NCBI RefSeq assembly: GCF_000014805.1
Contig: NC_008570.1
Span: 1,183,001 to 1,247,000 of the forward strand
Origin: Aeromonas hydrophila subsp. hydrophila ATCC 7966
GTDB lineage: Bacteria > Pseudomonadota > Gammaproteobacteria > Enterobacterales > Aeromonadaceae
Direction of reading: 5' to 3'
DNA: 64,000 bases
The notes below the pieces were generated by a model. The model was given only the letters and a program-made list of their open reading frames with translations, searched no databases and was not told the DNA's origin. Each line of letters begins with the position of its first letter. Positions within the stretch are counted from its first letter, which is position 1. Shown here in pieces: positions 23,852 to 33,332 of the stretch. The position numbers and the translations under genes were made by a program.

Positions 23852-24871
23852 ATGACCTCCACCTCTCTCACCCTCAGGTGCATCGGCCGCCGGGCGGATA
23901 CCCACGATGTAGCGAGCTGGCAGTTCGTGCCGCAGACGGGCAGCCTGCCTGCCGTGCTGGCGGGCCAGTGCGTGACGCTGCACACCGAGATTGACGGCCA
24001 GCCCCACTGCCGTGCCTATACCCTCTCCTCCAGCCCGCAGGATGCCTGCTGGCAGGTCACCATCAAGGATGTCGGACTGGTCTCCCACCATCTGCACCAG
24101 ACACTGCAAGTGGGGGACGAGATCCGGGTAGATGGCCCCTTCGGCGACTTCAACTTGACGGCCTTGCCCTGCGAGCGGCCGCTGCTCTTGAGCGCCGGAT
24201 CCGGCATCACCCCCATGTGGGCCATGCTGCGGGACGAGCTGGCCAAACGGCCGGACGCCGACATTCGCTTCATTCACAGCGCCCGCTCGCCGGAGGATGT
24301 GATCTTCGCAGACGACCTGGCTGCGCTGGCCGCTGCTCATTCCGGCGTGCGCCACGCGTTAGTGCTGGAGCAAGTACGGGAAGAGGCGCCGATGGCTTAT
24401 CCCTGGGTTGGCCGGCTCACGCCGGAGATGCTGAGGGAACTGGCGCCAGACCTGCTCGCGCGCCACGTCTATCTGTGCGGGCCAGCCCCCTATATGACTG
24501 CAGTCTGCACCATGCTGGCGGAGCTGGGCCTGCCGGCAGCGCAGTTGCACCAGGAGTCGTTCGGTCTGCCTGCTGGAGTATCGAGTTCGGCGCCAGTTGA
24601 GGCCGGCAGCGACCACTTCTGGCTGACCCTCAAAAAGAGCGGCAAGAAGGTGAAGATCCTGCCAGGTCAAACCCTGCTGGCGGCGCTGGAGGGGGCGGGG
24701 GAAACCATGATGGCGGCCTGCCGCGCCGGGGTGTGCGGGGCCTGTCGCTGTACCACGGAAGGTGAAATCGAGCGCCAGAGCGTGATGACCCTGAGTGCAC
24801 AGGATCTCGAGCGCGGGGTGGCACTGGCCTGTTCCTGCACCGCCAGCGGGGATGTCAGCGTCGACTATTGA
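23852..24871 (+). CDS. hcr: NADH oxidoreductase for hybrid cluster protein
   Basis: A 339-residue reductase that passes electrons from NADH to Hcp. Order of domains: FAD domain with RAYTLSSSP near residues 54-62; NAD domain with LLLSAGSGITPMWAML and VYLCGPAPYM; C-terminal plant-type ferredoxin domain with ACRAGVCGACRCTTEG and a final CSC, giving four cysteines for a [2Fe-2S] cluster. GAGGAG stands upstream of the ATG. It is probably part of the hcp operon despite the terminator in between, which must be partly leaky or overridden. Confidence 0.94.
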   Translation: MTSTSLTLRCIGRRADTHDVASWQFVPQTGSLPAVLAGQCVTLHTEIDGQPHCRAYTLSSSPQDACWQVTIKDVGLVSHHLHQTLQVGDEIRVDGPFGDFNLTALPCERPLLLSAGSGITPMWAMLRDELAKRPDADIRFIHSARSPEDVIFADDLAALAAAHSGVRHALVLEQVREEAPMAYPWVGRLTPEMLRELAPDLLARHVYLCGPAPYMTAVCTMLAELGLPAAQLHQESFGLPAGVSSSAPVEAGSDHFWLTLKKSGKKVKILPGQTLLAALEGAGETMMAACRAGVCGACRCTTEGEIERQSVMTLSAQDLERGVALACSCTASGDVSVDY

Positions 24872-24956
24872 GGGCGTCATTGGCATCCCGCTCTTTTCCT
24901 GAGAAGGCTGGGCGGGTAGACTCTGCCCCCAGTTTCAGTCGAACACGGGATAAATA

Positions 24957-25982
24957 ATGACAATTCTGGTCACAGGGGGCGCCGGCTATATCGGCTCCCA
25001 TACCCTGGTTGAACTCTTGAACGTCGGGCAGCAGGTCGTGGTGCTGGACAACCTCTCCAACTCCTCCCCCGAATCGCTCAAACGGGTCGAGCGGATCACC
25101 GGCAAGCCGGTCATCTTCGTGGAAGGGGATGTGCTGGACCGGGTCTGCCTGCAACAGCTGTTTGCCGCCCACCAGATCGAGTCGGTGATCCATTTCGCCG
25201 GGCTCAAGGCAGTCGGCGAGTCGAGCCAGATCCCGCTCACCTACTACCAGAACAACATCACCGGCACTCTGGTGCTGTGCGAAGAGATGGCCAACGCTGG
25301 CGTGTTCCGGCTGGTCTTCAGCTCCTCGGCCACCGTTTACGGCGATCCGGCCTCGGTACCGCTGCGGGAAGATTTCCCCACCAGCGCCACCAACCCTTAT
25401 GGCCGCTCCAAGCTGATGGTCGAAGAGATCCTGCGCGATCTCGCCAAGTCCGATCCGCGCTGGGCCATCGTGCTGTTGCGCTACTTCAACCCGGTCGGTG
25501 CCCACGAGAGCGGCCTGATTGGCGAAGATCCCAACGGCATTCCCAACAACCTGCTGCCCTATATCAGTCAGGTCGGTGTGGGCAAGCTCAAGGAGCTGGG
25601 GGTGTTTGGCAACGACTACCCGACGCCGGATGGTACTGGGGTACGCGATTACATCCACGTGGTGGATCTCGCCATCGGTCACCTCAAAGCGCTGGCACGC
25701 ATCGCGTCGGATACCGGCGTCTTTACCTACAACCTGGGCACCGGTCAGGGCTATTCGGTGCTGGAGATGATCAAGGCATTTGAAGCGGCCAGCGGTCGCA
25801 CCATTCCCTACCAGATCAAGCCCCGTCGCCCCGGTGACATCGCCGAGTGCTGGGCCGAACCGCACAAGGCCCGTGCCGAGCTGGGCTGGCAGGCCGAGCG
25901 CGGTCTGGAGCGGATGATGATCGATACCTGGCGCTGGCAAAGCCAGAACCCGAACGGTTATGGCCCTGCTGCGAAGCCGTGA
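24957..25982 (+). CDS. galE: UDP-glucose 4-epimerase
   Basis: A 341-residue extended SDR. Cofactor motif [11 protein letters not shown] near residues 5-15; FSSSATVYG holds the catalytic Ser/Thr; the YGRSK gives the Tyr-x-x-x-Lys pair; [19 protein letters not shown] and [14 protein letters not shown] are the sugar-nucleotide blocks of GalE. It interconverts UDP-glucose and UDP-galactose for galactose use and surface polysaccharides. It is a single gene, followed by a repeat and a terminator. Confidence 0.95.
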   Translation: MTILVTGGAGYIGSHTLVELLNVGQQVVVLDNLSNSSPESLKRVERITGKPVIFVEGDVLDRVCLQQLFAAHQIESVIHFAGLKAVGESSQIPLTYYQNNITGTLVLCEEMANAGVFRLVFSSSATVYGDPASVPLREDFPTSATNPYGRSKLMVEEILRDLAKSDPRWAIVLLRYFNPVGAHESGLIGEDPNGIPNNLLPYISQVGVGKLKELGVFGNDYPTPDGTGVRDYIHVVDLAIGHLKALARIASDTGVFTYNLGTGQGYSVLEMIKAFEAASGRTIPYQIKPRRPGDIAECWAEPHKARAELGWQAERGLERMMIDTWRWQSQNPNGYGPAAKP

Positions 25983-26014
25983 TCAAGGGTCATGCGCTGC
26001 TCGGGAACCTCATT

Positions 26015-26074
26015 TATTCATATAAATTCGGGTCCCTGCGCAGCTCTTCGCCTTGCTGACCGCTTCTCGCGACG
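26015..26074. repeat. Dispersed intergenic repeat, copy 1
   Basis: About 60 bases after galE that match 42272-42330: both start TATTCATATA, share CTGCGCAGC near the middle, CCTTG further on and CTCTCGCG or CTTCTCGCG at the end. The two copies are clearly related but diverged. Confidence 0.6.
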
Positions 26075-26110
26075 GCCAATCAGGCCTGATGGTTTGCAGC
26101 ATGAATAGCA

Positions 26111-26138
26111 AAACGCCCCGGCATGCCGGGGCGTTTTT
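26111..26138 (+). terminator. Bidirectional terminator between galE and DsbA-like gene
   Basis: An uninterrupted palindrome, AACGCCCCGGC and GCCGGGGCGTT around an AT centre, with A-run before and T-run after, serving the convergent genes. Confidence 0.9.
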
Positions 26139-26156
26139 TTATGTGCCGGAACGGGA

Positions 26157-26906
26157 TTACTGAATGCTCTTGCCGGCGCGCACATCCTTGATGAAGCCTT
26201 TCAGGCTGGCCAGATCACGGGGGGCACCGCGCAGGATCTGATCGCCGATGATGAAGGCCGGTGTGCCCGAGATGCTCATGGCTTCGGCCAGCGCCCGGTT
26301 GGTGCCGAGATTCTGATCGATGCTGCCATCCTTGATCTTGGCTTCAACCTTGCTCCAGTTGACGCCGGCTGCTTCTGCCAGCTGCTTCACCTGTGCCTCG
26401 TCGGCCAGCGGGCCCTGATGGGCGTAGAGCTTCTCGTGGAAGGCCTGGTACTTGTCGGGCTGACCCAGCTGTACCGCCAGGGCAGCGCGGGCGGCGAAGT
26501 AGGAGGTTTCGCTCAGGATAGGGAACTGCTTGTAGATGTAGCGAATGTCCTTGTCTTCTGCCAGCAGCTGCTTGATCAGTGGGTGGGCGCGTTTGCAGTA
26601 GCCGCAGTTGTAGTCGAAGAATTCGACCACGGTCAGGCTGCCCTTGGGGTTGCCGCTCTCCGGATCCTGGTTGCTATAAAGCTGCTTGGCGTGTGCCTTG
26701 ATCAAGGTCTTGTCGCTCTCGGCCTGCTGGCTTTCCTGCTTGGCACGCAGGGCGTTGGACATCTCGACCAGGATTTCCGGGTTTTTGACCAGATAGTCGC
26801 GCACTATCTGTTCCACGTCGCTCTTGGTCAGTTCGCTCGCCTGAACCGGCGCCGCAAGCAGGGTGGCACCCGTCAGGGCGCAAAGCAGGGCATGTTTGAT
26901 TTTCAT
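26157..26906 (-). CDS. DsbA-family thiol:disulphide oxidoreductase (ScsC / Com1-like)
   Basis: A 249-residue periplasmic protein. The signal MKIKHALLCALTGATLLAAPVQA is followed by a long helical N-terminal arm (residues 25-80), which in ScsC proteins makes trimers. The thioredoxin domain has VVEFFDYNCGYCKRAHPLIK, so the active-site CGYC is at 101-104, and a cis-proline in ISGTPAFIIGD. Members act as disulphide isomerases or copper-resistance proteins. No scsB or scsD is near. Its start is 26906 with AAGATGGAC-like weak ribosome site. Confidence 0.88.
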   Translation of the reverse strand: MKIKHALLCALTGATLLAAPVQASELTKSDVEQIVRDYLVKNPEILVEMSNALRAKQESQQAESDKTLIKAHAKQLYSNQDPESGNPKGSLTVVEFFDYNCGYCKRAHPLIKQLLAEDKDIRYIYKQFPILSETSYFAARAALAVQLGQPDKYQAFHEKLYAHQGPLADEAQVKQLAEAAGVNWSKVEAKIKDGSIDQNLGTNRALAEAMSISGTPAFIIGDQILRGAPRDLASLKGFIKDVRAGKSIQ

Positions 26907-27060
26907 AAGTCCATCTTGCTGGGGATTTCGTGATGCTGACTATAGTGGGTGAGTCTGTTTTCAAGTCAAGTTATCTGGTTGAAAAAGCGCTGGTTATGCT
27001 CAAATTGGCGGCTTTGTGCGTCATTTAGCCCAATAAATCGGCAAACGAGCGGCGAGGGGA

Positions 27061-27089
27061 TTTACAAGGGCGATCGCCATGGGTAATAT
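27061..27089 (+). promoter_or_regulatory. Sigma-70 promoter of tRNA-Ser
   Basis: TTTACA, 17 bases, TAATAT, followed by a GC-rich discriminator (CGCCGC). Transcription should begin near 27096, nine bases before the mature tRNA. Confidence 0.7.
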
Positions 27090-27104
27090 TCGCCGCACTG
27101 TCGC

Positions 27105-27192
27105 GGAGGGGTGGCAGAGCGGCTGAATGCACCGGTCTTGAAAACCGGCGATGGGCGACCATCCGTGGGTTCAAATCCCACCTCCTCCGCCA
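27105..27192 (+). tRNA. tRNA-Ser(TGA)
   Basis: An 88-nt class II tRNA: acceptor GGAGGGG pairs with CTCCTCC (one G-T), anticodon stem ACCGG/CCGGC with loop CTTGAAA (anticodon TGA), a long variable arm (GATGGGCGACCATC), T-arm GTGGGTTCAAATCCCAC, discriminator G and encoded CCA. Confidence 0.96.
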
Positions 27193-27205
27193 TTTATTCA
27201 GCCAG

Positions 27206-27233
27206 AAAGGCCATCCGAAAGGATGGCCTTTTT
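27206..27233 (+). terminator. Rho-independent terminator after tRNA-Ser
   Basis: AAAGGCCATCC, GAAA tetraloop, GGATGGCCTTTTT. The usual tRNA-end terminator. Confidence 0.9.
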
Positions 27234-27311
27234 GCTATTCAAATCCTCGCTTTCATTCTGACTGTGGTCGGGCAAGCCATCTTTATCACGTATATTCCGA
27301 CGCTTGGCTAA

Positions 27312-27753
27312 GGCTCGCTGTTTTCCCGCCTGTTTTGCTCAGTGTTCATAGTCAGCCCATCACCGGACAACCAAGTGCATTGAGCATCTCCTTCGGCCCT
27401 GATCTTCGCACAGGTCGGTGGCTATCTCGTCTCGCTGGCTCCTCAGCCACAACTGAGCACCTTCTGTTGCGTGATGCAGGAAGGAGCTGAGGGTTGTTGA
27501 CCACCGGTGAGGGAGAGAGCCATGGCAAATGTTGCAATGCTTAACATCCGTAGGGGTCACGACTGGTTGCTGATGGAACGCTTGAGGTTTTCTGTAGCAT
27601 TTCATTACAAAAATTACGGTTTGATAGCATAAAGTGTGGGAGAGTTCTGATTTTCCTATATGCCGGAGTGTGTCATCTGTTGACGCTTGTTAACATTCAG
27701 CATGTTTCCATGTTTGGCTAGCCAACCTTGTGCACAATTCCCATACCCCAGAG
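27312..27753. other. 440-base region before the LuxR gene, no confident gene
   Basis: Neither strand shows a convincing protein. A 36-codon plus-strand frame opening ATGGCAAATGTTGC at 27522 has GAGGGAGAG upstream but no recognisable content, and the 60-80-codon minus-strand frames look like chance. The last 100 bases are AT-rich and hold TGTTGACGCTTGTTAACA, which may be part of the LuxR-gene promoter. Confidence 0.4.
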
Positions 27754-28524
27754 ATGAATACCCTGCACGCGCTGGACCTCATCGCCCAGTTCGAGACGGC
27801 CGCTGACGAGCGCACCATAGTGACCCTGCTGCGCGAGCTGAGCGGTCGCATGGGATTCGACTATTTTCGCCTGGCCCTGATCTTTCCCAGTACCATCCAG
27901 CGCCCGGACGTCATCATCTTCAACGGCTGTCCGCAGGCCTGGGTGGATACCTACACCAGCAGCGGCTTCTTTGCCATCGACCCCATCGTCAAATGCGCCA
28001 TGACCAAGAGCACCCCCATTCTGTGGGCCGATGTGGTGAACGATGAGGAGCGTTGTGATGAGCAGGGCCGGGAGATGATGCAGCTGGCCAACGAGTATGG
28101 CATTTGTGACGGCATCACCCTGCCCTGGCACGGTGCCAACGGTCATGTCGGCCTGCTCTCCTTTATTACCAGTACGCCTCGCACCCAACAGCAATGGCTC
28201 TCTGCAGTGCCTTTTATCAGCTGGCTCTCCATGCATATTTTCGAGGCGGTGGCCCGGGTCTGTCTGGCGGGCCTGTCACCGCACGATGCGCTGAGTTTGC
28301 GGGAGCTGGAGGTGTGTCGCTGGGCGGCGGAAGGCAAGCAGGTGAGCGATATTGCCCAGATCCTGGGGATCACTCCCCGTACCGTGACGTTTCATCTGAA
28401 CAATGTGGTCAGCAAGCTGGGTGCTAGCAGCAAGAGCCAGGCCATTTCATGGGCATTGAAGCAGGGGATGGTCAGGTTGAATGTGGAGATGGCGTTAGTT
28501 GCCAATGTGGATGAAAAGCAGTGA
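27754..28524 (+). CDS. LuxR-family quorum-sensing type regulator (solo)
   Basis: A 256-residue regulator. Residues 10-165 are an autoinducer-binding domain with the aromatic and acidic positions of acyl-homoserine-lactone receptors: DYFRLALIFP, PQAWVDTYTSSGFFAIDPIV and NEYGICDGITLPWHGANGHVGLLSF (Trp, Tyr, Asp, Trp, Gly). The C-terminus has the GerE-type helix-turn-helix: LSLRELEVCRWAAEGKQV, SDIAQILGITPRTVTFHLNNV. It differs from AhyR in sequence and has no luxI-type synthase beside it. ATG 27754 aligns with related proteins; a GTG at 27730 is also open. It stands just upstream of the type VI island. Confidence 0.85.
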   Translation: MNTLHALDLIAQFETAADERTIVTLLRELSGRMGFDYFRLALIFPSTIQRPDVIIFNGCPQAWVDTYTSSGFFAIDPIVKCAMTKSTPILWADVVNDEERCDEQGREMMQLANEYGICDGITLPWHGANGHVGLLSFITSTPRTQQQWLSAVPFISWLSMHIFEAVARVCLAGLSPHDALSLRELEVCRWAAEGKQVSDIAQILGITPRTVTFHLNNVVSKLGASSKSQAISWALKQGMVRLNVEMALVANVDEKQ

Positions 28525-28688
28525 TTATGTTTGTTACAAGCAACTTGTTGCGTAGGTAGCAAGATGTTCCACTGTGAGTGCAAGAACTAATGGTGCAATA
28601 GTCTGCTGGTTGCAACTTTTTGCGCCATGTATCCGGCAGGACGGCTTGCCTGTTTATTAAGTCTTTGAAAAAGAACTATAAAAAAGAG

Positions 28689-28704
28689 TGGCATGGTCGC
28701 TGCT
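28689..28704 (+). promoter_or_regulatory. Sigma-54 type promoter of the hcp-vgrG island
   Basis: TGGCATG, four bases, CTGCT: the GG and GC pairs stand ten bases apart and 13 of the consensus-defining positions agree well with TGGCACG-N4-TTGCW. The start of transcription would lie near 28715, 40 bases before hcp. Hcp-vgrG units in Vibrio and Aeromonas depend on RpoN and VasH. Confidence 0.6.
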
Positions 28705-28754
28705 AACTGGTTCGGTCGAGTGTCATTACCGTTCAACCAATCAGGAGCATACCC

Positions 28755-29273
28755 ATGCCAACTCCATGTTATATCAGCATCGAAGGTAAAACCCAGGGCA
28801 ACATCACTGCCGGTGCCTTCACTTCCGATTCCGTCGGCAACATCTTCGTACAAGGTCACGAAGACGAGATGCTGGTGCAAGAGTTCCAACACGTCGTCAC
28901 CGTACCGACCGATCCGCAATCTGGTCAGCCTGCTGGTCAGCGTGTCCACAAGCCGTTCAAGTTCACCGTTGCGCTGAACAAGGCTGTGCCGCTGATGTAC
29001 AACTCGCTGGCGTCCGGCGAAATGCTGCCGAAAGTGACCCTGAAGTGGTACCGCACCTCCGTCGAGGGCAAGCAGGAGCACTTCTTCTCTACCGTGCTGA
29101 CCGATGCCACCATCGTCGATATCGACTGCCAGATGCCGCACTGCCAGGATCCGGCGAAGTCTGACTTCACCCAACTGATCCAGGTTTCTCTGGCCTATCG
29201 CAAGATCAACTGGGAGCACACCGTTGCCGGTACTTCCGGTGCAGATGACTGGCGCGCGCCGATCGAGGCCTAA
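28755..29273 (+). CDS. hcp1: Type VI secretion tube protein Hcp
   Basis: A 172-residue Hcp. MPTPCYISIEGKTQGNITAG at the start and VQGHEDEMLVQEFQHVVTVP, then HKPFKFTVALNKAVPLMYNSLASGE and TVLTDATIVDIDCQMP are the conserved blocks. Hcp hexamers stack into the tube that the type VI sheath drives into target cells, and Hcp itself can carry small effectors. CAGGAG precedes ATG 28755. No sheath or membrane-complex genes are in the window, so this is an orphan unit using a main cluster elsewhere. Confidence 0.96.
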   Translation: MPTPCYISIEGKTQGNITAGAFTSDSVGNIFVQGHEDEMLVQEFQHVVTVPTDPQSGQPAGQRVHKPFKFTVALNKAVPLMYNSLASGEMLPKVTLKWYRTSVEGKQEHFFSTVLTDATIVDIDCQMPHCQDPAKSDFTQLIQVSLAYRKINWEHTVAGTSGADDWRAPIEA

Positions 29274-29459
29274 CGCTCGATCTCTTATTGCCGTTATTCC
29301 TTGTAGTGCACCCCATGGCCTGACGATGGCAGTGCCAGCCGTCGTCAGGCCCGTGCAAGCTTTCTCCGACCTGTTCAGCTGGATGAGGTCGGAGCTTTTG
29401 TGTTTTGCCATATGGCTGCGAGGCGACCTTATTGCAAAGCACAACAGAGGCCAGTCGTC

Positions 29460-29741
29460 ATGTGTTCCACCATTGCATCGTCCGGTAATGTGTTCATCGA
29501 TCAGGATGGGGTTTTCCCATCTCCAGTGATTTCAGTCCGGTCTGAGCGTTCCCTCGATGGCAAATTGGCGTCCCGGCAGGACGAGCCGCTGGCCCCTTAC
29601 GATAAATTCGACAATCCCCTCCGTCCGCACAGCACCTCTGGTCGCCAGTGTACTTTGCGGTGTGGCGGTCAACCCATCACCATGACTGGTACCGCCGTCG
29701 GCGGCGTGGTAATTGGTTCAGGCAGCGGACAGGCAGGTTAA
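29460..29741 (+). CDS. Small protein between hcp and vgrG, possibly PAAR-like
   Basis: A 93-residue frame starting ATG 29460, 11 bases before vgrG. It begins with [20 protein letters not shown] and ends with Gly-rich repeats ([27 protein letters not shown]). Small proteins with this kind of alternating Gly and hydrophobic residues, placed between hcp and vgrG, are often PAAR or PAAR-like tips that cap the VgrG spike. The PAAR motif itself is not clear. The ribosome site is weak (AGAGG). A real gene is likely; the PAAR assignment is not secure. Confidence 0.5.
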   Translation: MCSTIASSGNVFIDQDGVFPSPVISVRSERSLDGKLASRQDEPLAPYDKFDNPLRPHSTSGRQCTLRCGGQPITMTGTAVGGVVIGSGSGQAG

Positions 29742-29751
29742 GGAGCGCTTC

Positions 29752-32535
29752 ATGGCAGACAGCACAGGATTACAATTTACCGTCAAGGTGGGGGCCCTGC
29801 CCGAGAGCACCTTCGTGGTGGCCGAGTTTGCGCTGGATGAAGGGCTTAACCGGCCATTCAACCTGCGCCTTGAGCTGGCAAGTGCTCAGCCCGACCTCGA
29901 CTTTGGCGCCGTGCTGGACCAGCCGTGCGAGCTGCTGGTGTGGTACAACGGCGAGCTGCAGCGCCGGGTGTGTGGGGTGGTGAGTGACTTCGCGCAAGGG
30001 GACAGCGGCTTTCGCCGCACCCGCTATCAGCTGCTGGTGCAGCCGGCCCTGTGGCGACTCTCTTTGCGCCAGAACTCCCGCATCTTCCAGGCACAAAAGC
30101 CCGATGAAATCCTCTCCATCCTGTTGCAAGAGCACGGCATCACCGATTACGCCTTTGCCCTGAAAAACGAGCACGCCAAGCGGGAATACTGCGTTCAGTA
30201 TCGCGAAACCGACCTCGATTTCGTGAACCGCCTCGCCGCGGAAGAGGGGATGTTCTATTTCCACGAGTTTGAAGCGGGCAAACACCGCATTGTGTTTGCC
30301 GATGACGCGGCCGCCCTGACCGCTGGCCCCGAGCTCTTCTTCAACCTCGGCAACCGTTCCCTCGAGCAAGGCCCCTATGTGCGGCAGTTTCACTACCGGG
30401 AGGCAGTGCGCCCGTCGGATGTGGAGCTCAAAGACTACAGCTTCAAGACCCCGGCTTATGGCCTTTCCCGCAAGAAGGTGGGGGTGGAGCTGACTCACCA
30501 GCGCGACACCTACCAGCACTTCGATTTCCCGGGCCGCTACAAAGAGGACCCGACCGGCAAGGCCTTTGCCCAACATCGGCTGGATGCGCTGCGCAATGAC
30601 GCAGTGGCGGGCAGTGGCAAGTCCAACAGCGCGGCTCTGCTGCCGGGCCAGACGTTTTCACTCACCGAACACCCCAACGGCAGCCTCAACACCGACTGGC
30701 AAGTCGTCCATATCCGCCACACCGGCTTGCAGCCACAGGCGCTGGAAGAGGAGGGGGGAAGTGGCCCCACCGTCTACCACAACGAATTTAGCGTGGTGAA
30801 AGCGAGTACCACCTGGCGGGCGCGTATCGGCAGCCCGGAAGCCCCTCACAAGCCGATGGTGGACGGCCCGCAGATTGTGACCGTGGTGGGCCCCGACGGG
30901 GAGGAGATTTACTGCGACGAGCACGGCCGGGTCAAGCTGCAATTCCCGTGGGACAGATATGGTAGTTCCAACGACCAGAGTTCCTGCTGGGTGCGAGTCT
31001 CCCAAGGATGGGCCGGCGGCCAGTACGGCATGATGGCCATCCCGCGCATCGGCCACGAGGTCATCGTGAGCTTTCTGGAAGGGGACCCCGACCAGCCCAT
31101 CATAACGGGGCGAACCTTCCACGCCACCAACCGGCCACCCTACGAGTTGCCGGCCAACAAGACCCGCACCGTGCTGCGCACCGAAACCCACCAGGGTGAA
31201 GGCTTCAACGAACTGCGCTTTGAAGACCAGGCGGGCAAGGAAGAGATTTATATCCACGGTCAGAAAGACCTGAACGTGCTTATCGAAAATGATGCCGCCT
31301 GGCACATCAAACACGACGAGCATCGGGATATCGACAACGAGCGGGTGACCCGCATCAAGGCCAACGATCACCTGACGGTGGAGGGCGAGAAGCGCGACCA
31401 GATAAAAGCCGACTACTCGCTGACGGTGGATGCGTCCCTTCACCAGAAGTTGGGGCAATCACTGCTGATGGAGGCGGGGAGCGAGGTGCACCACAAGGCG
31501 GGTATGAAGATCGTGATGGAGGCCGGCGCCGAGTTGACGCTCAAGGTGGGTGGCAGCTTTGTTAAGCTGGATGCCAGTGGCGTCACGCTAAGCGGTGGCT
31601 CCATCAAGATGAATTCTGGCGGCAGCCCGGGTTCTGGCTCTGGTTGGGGTGGTAAAGCCCCCATCCAGCCAGGCAATGTCGAGGTGCCAACACCACCACC
31701 AGCAACATTGCCAGCCCCGGCCATTCACAAGAGCATGGAGTCCATGGCACCGCTGGCAAAGCCTTGTCCAGCAGCTCCACCACCTGTACCACCTCCGCCT
31801 GCCGGGGGCCCACCAGCTCCACCGCCCGCCCCACCCCAGCTTGCCGGAGGCCCAATGATGCCACCGCCGCCGCCACCTGTTGCAGCCACAGGGGAAGGCA
31901 AAAAGTCGGCAAAGAAGTGGGCGACGGTAGAGATATCCAAAGCGGATGAAGCACTTAGATACTATTCGGCGCAAGGGTACACATTGCTCAATAACTATTT
32001 GCGTGATCGCCCCTACAAGCAGCGAGAGGCCATCGATACCCTGCTTAGTCGCAGCTATTTGAATGATGAGCCGACATCTGCGAGTGAGTTTGACCAGGCA
32101 ATGAAGGCCTATGTTGCCGATGTGGAGGCTGGTCTGGCGAAATTGCCGGCTTCACCCGATTTGGACTTCGTGTACCGGGGGTTGGCGCTGGACAAGCCGG
32201 AGCTTGCAGCCCTGAAAGATCAGTTCACCGGGGTGGGCAATATCATTGTTGAGCCAGGATTCATGAGTACCTCACCGGACAAGGCCTGGGTCAACGATAC
32301 CTTGTTGAGGATCCGCCTGCCTGCCGGCCATGGTGGCCGTCTGCTGGGGGAGGCTGCGCACTTCAAGGGGGAAGCAGAAATGCTGTTTCCGACCCAGACC
32401 AGACTCAGGGTCGATCGAGTGGTTTCCTCCATGAGCGGAGATTTTGACTCCTTGCTCAATACGATTCCAACTTCTGACAATGCATCGGATAACCGCAGCA
32501 GGATCAAGCGACTGATTGAGGTTTCCGTATTATGA
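29752..32535 (+). CDS. vgrG1: VgrG spike protein with C-terminal ADP-ribosyltransferase domain
   Basis: A 927-residue evolved VgrG. The N-terminal 600 residues are the gp27/gp5 fold of the type VI tip: [19 protein letters not shown] start, [81 protein letters not shown] (read as separate blocks), then the beta-helix repeats ([19 protein letters not shown]). Residues about 643-713 are a Pro-rich linker. The tail (about 725-927) has FVYRG near 807, GFMSTS near 836 and an E-x-E in KGEAEMLF near 873-875: the R-S-E triad of VIP2-like ADP-ribosyltransferases. A. hydrophila VgrG1 with this tail modifies host actin. AAGGAG precedes ATG 29752. Confidence 0.93.
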   Translation: MADSTGLQFTVKVGALPESTFVVAEFALDEGLNRPFNLRLELASAQPDLDFGAVLDQPCELLVWYNGELQRRVCGVVSDFAQGDSGFRRTRYQLLVQPALWRLSLRQNSRIFQAQKPDEILSILLQEHGITDYAFALKNEHAKREYCVQYRETDLDFVNRLAAEEGMFYFHEFEAGKHRIVFADDAAALTAGPELFFNLGNRSLEQGPYVRQFHYREAVRPSDVELKDYSFKTPAYGLSRKKVGVELTHQRDTYQHFDFPGRYKEDPTGKAFAQHRLDALRNDAVAGSGKSNSAALLPGQTFSLTEHPNGSLNTDWQVVHIRHTGLQPQALEEEGGSGPTVYHNEFSVVKASTTWRARIGSPEAPHKPMVDGPQIVTVVGPDGEEIYCDEHGRVKLQFPWDRYGSSNDQSSCWVRVSQGWAGGQYGMMAIPRIGHEVIVSFLEGDPDQPIITGRTFHATNRPPYELPANKTRTVLRTETHQGEGFNELRFEDQAGKEEIYIHGQKDLNVLIENDAAWHIKHDEHRDIDNERVTRIKANDHLTVEGEKRDQIKADYSLTVDASLHQKLGQSLLMEAGSEVHHKAGMKIVMEAGAELTLKVGGSFVKLDASGVTLSGGSIKMNSGGSPGSGSGWGGKAPIQPGNVEVPTPPPATLPAPAIHKSMESMAPLAKPCPAAPPPVPPPPAGGPPAPPPAPPQLAGGPMMPPPPPPVAATGEGKKSAKKWATVEISKADEALRYYSAQGYTLLNNYLRDRPYKQREAIDTLLSRSYLNDEPTSASEFDQAMKAYVADVEAGLAKLPASPDLDFVYRGLALDKPELAALKDQFTGVGNIIVEPGFMSTSPDKAWVNDTLLRIRLPAGHGGRLLGEAAHFKGEAEMLFPTQTRLRVDRVVSSMSGDFDSLLNTIPTSDNASDNRSRIKRLIEVSVL

Positions 32536-33332
32536 CGTTATCTGATTGGCTCGCTGGCAAGCAAGCGGGTGAAATATATGCCGTTATCGATGGAGCCCAG
32601 GCAGAGTCAGCCGTGGCGGATTTCTATACCTATGATGGAGAGAATGCCAATCCACTTTTTGCCGGTACCGCTTTCGATGAGCAGTCTGCGTTGGGGCCTT
32701 GGTTGCTACCTGCGCCTTCCACTGAGTTCATAATGGCCAATCCCGCCCTGAGCGGCTTCTACCTGATCAGCGACCAATCAGTGGAGCTGATCCGCCGCCA
32801 TTGGCAGAGCCTGATAGAAGCGATACGCGAGGGAGAAGCTGTCTGGTTTCGTTTCTCTGACCCGCGCATTTTCCTGCCTATGCTCAGCGCCATGACTTCT
32901 GATGAACGCGATAGTGTGCTGGGGCCCTGCTCCGGGCTCTGGATCCATGGCAAGGCCTTCTCTCGTACGCCTCATGCTCGGTTCCAACCCGCATTGCAAA
33001 CTCCCTGGTTTCATATCCGGTCTCATCATCTGGTTGGACTCTACGACGAGAACCGTCATGCCTACATCTTGCGGCGGCGGTTATGGCAGACCATGACGGC
33101 TATGATGGAGCGCCATCCTGACCCGGCCGGGGCCATTTTACCCACACTCAAACAGGCCAATCAGGATGGGTTGCAAGAGGATGTGCGCGATGGTGTGGTG
33201 GCTGGCGTCTTGACCTTGCAGGCCAATTTGCCTCTTGAAGAGATACGGGGGCCTTTGATGCTGACCGACGATGAGCTGGTTCAGGTAGCCAACTGGCTGA
33301 ACAAACATCACGAATTGACAGGAGTATCCTGA
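32532..33332 (+). CDS. DUF4123 type VI effector adaptor
   Basis: A 266-residue protein with a DUF4123 core at roughly residues 14-140: [47 protein letters not shown] and [18 protein letters not shown]4123 proteins (Tap/TEC) load a specific effector onto a VgrG tip. Its ATGA overlap with the vgrG stop and the one-base overlap with the following lipase gene give the classic order spike, adaptor, effector. It most likely delivers the Tle1-type lipase. Confidence 0.92.
   Translation: MTLSDWLAGKQAGEIYAVIDGAQAESAVADFYTYDGENANPLFAGTAFDEQSALGPWLLPAPSTEFIMANPALSGFYLISDQSVELIRRHWQSLIEAIREGEAVWFRFSDPRIFLPMLSAMTSDERDSVLGPCSGLWIHGKAFSRTPHARFQPALQTPWFHIRSHHLVGLYDENRHAYILRRRLWQTMTAMMERHPDPAGAILPTLKQANQDGLQEDVRDGVVAGVLTLQANLPLEEIRGPLMLTDDELVQVANWLNKHHELTGVS

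Noticed and set aside
22085..24355. 790-codon minus-strand frame over hcp-hcr
   Set aside because: Antisense shadow of the same kind, without any domain.
27352..27605. Two overlapping minus-strand frames of 61 and 81 codons
   Set aside because: Cys/His/Arg-rich random-looking peptides with no ribosome site or family motif.
28640..28680. Other GG...GC pairs before hcp as sigma-54 promoters
   Set aside because: Spacing is 11 or 12 bases instead of ten.
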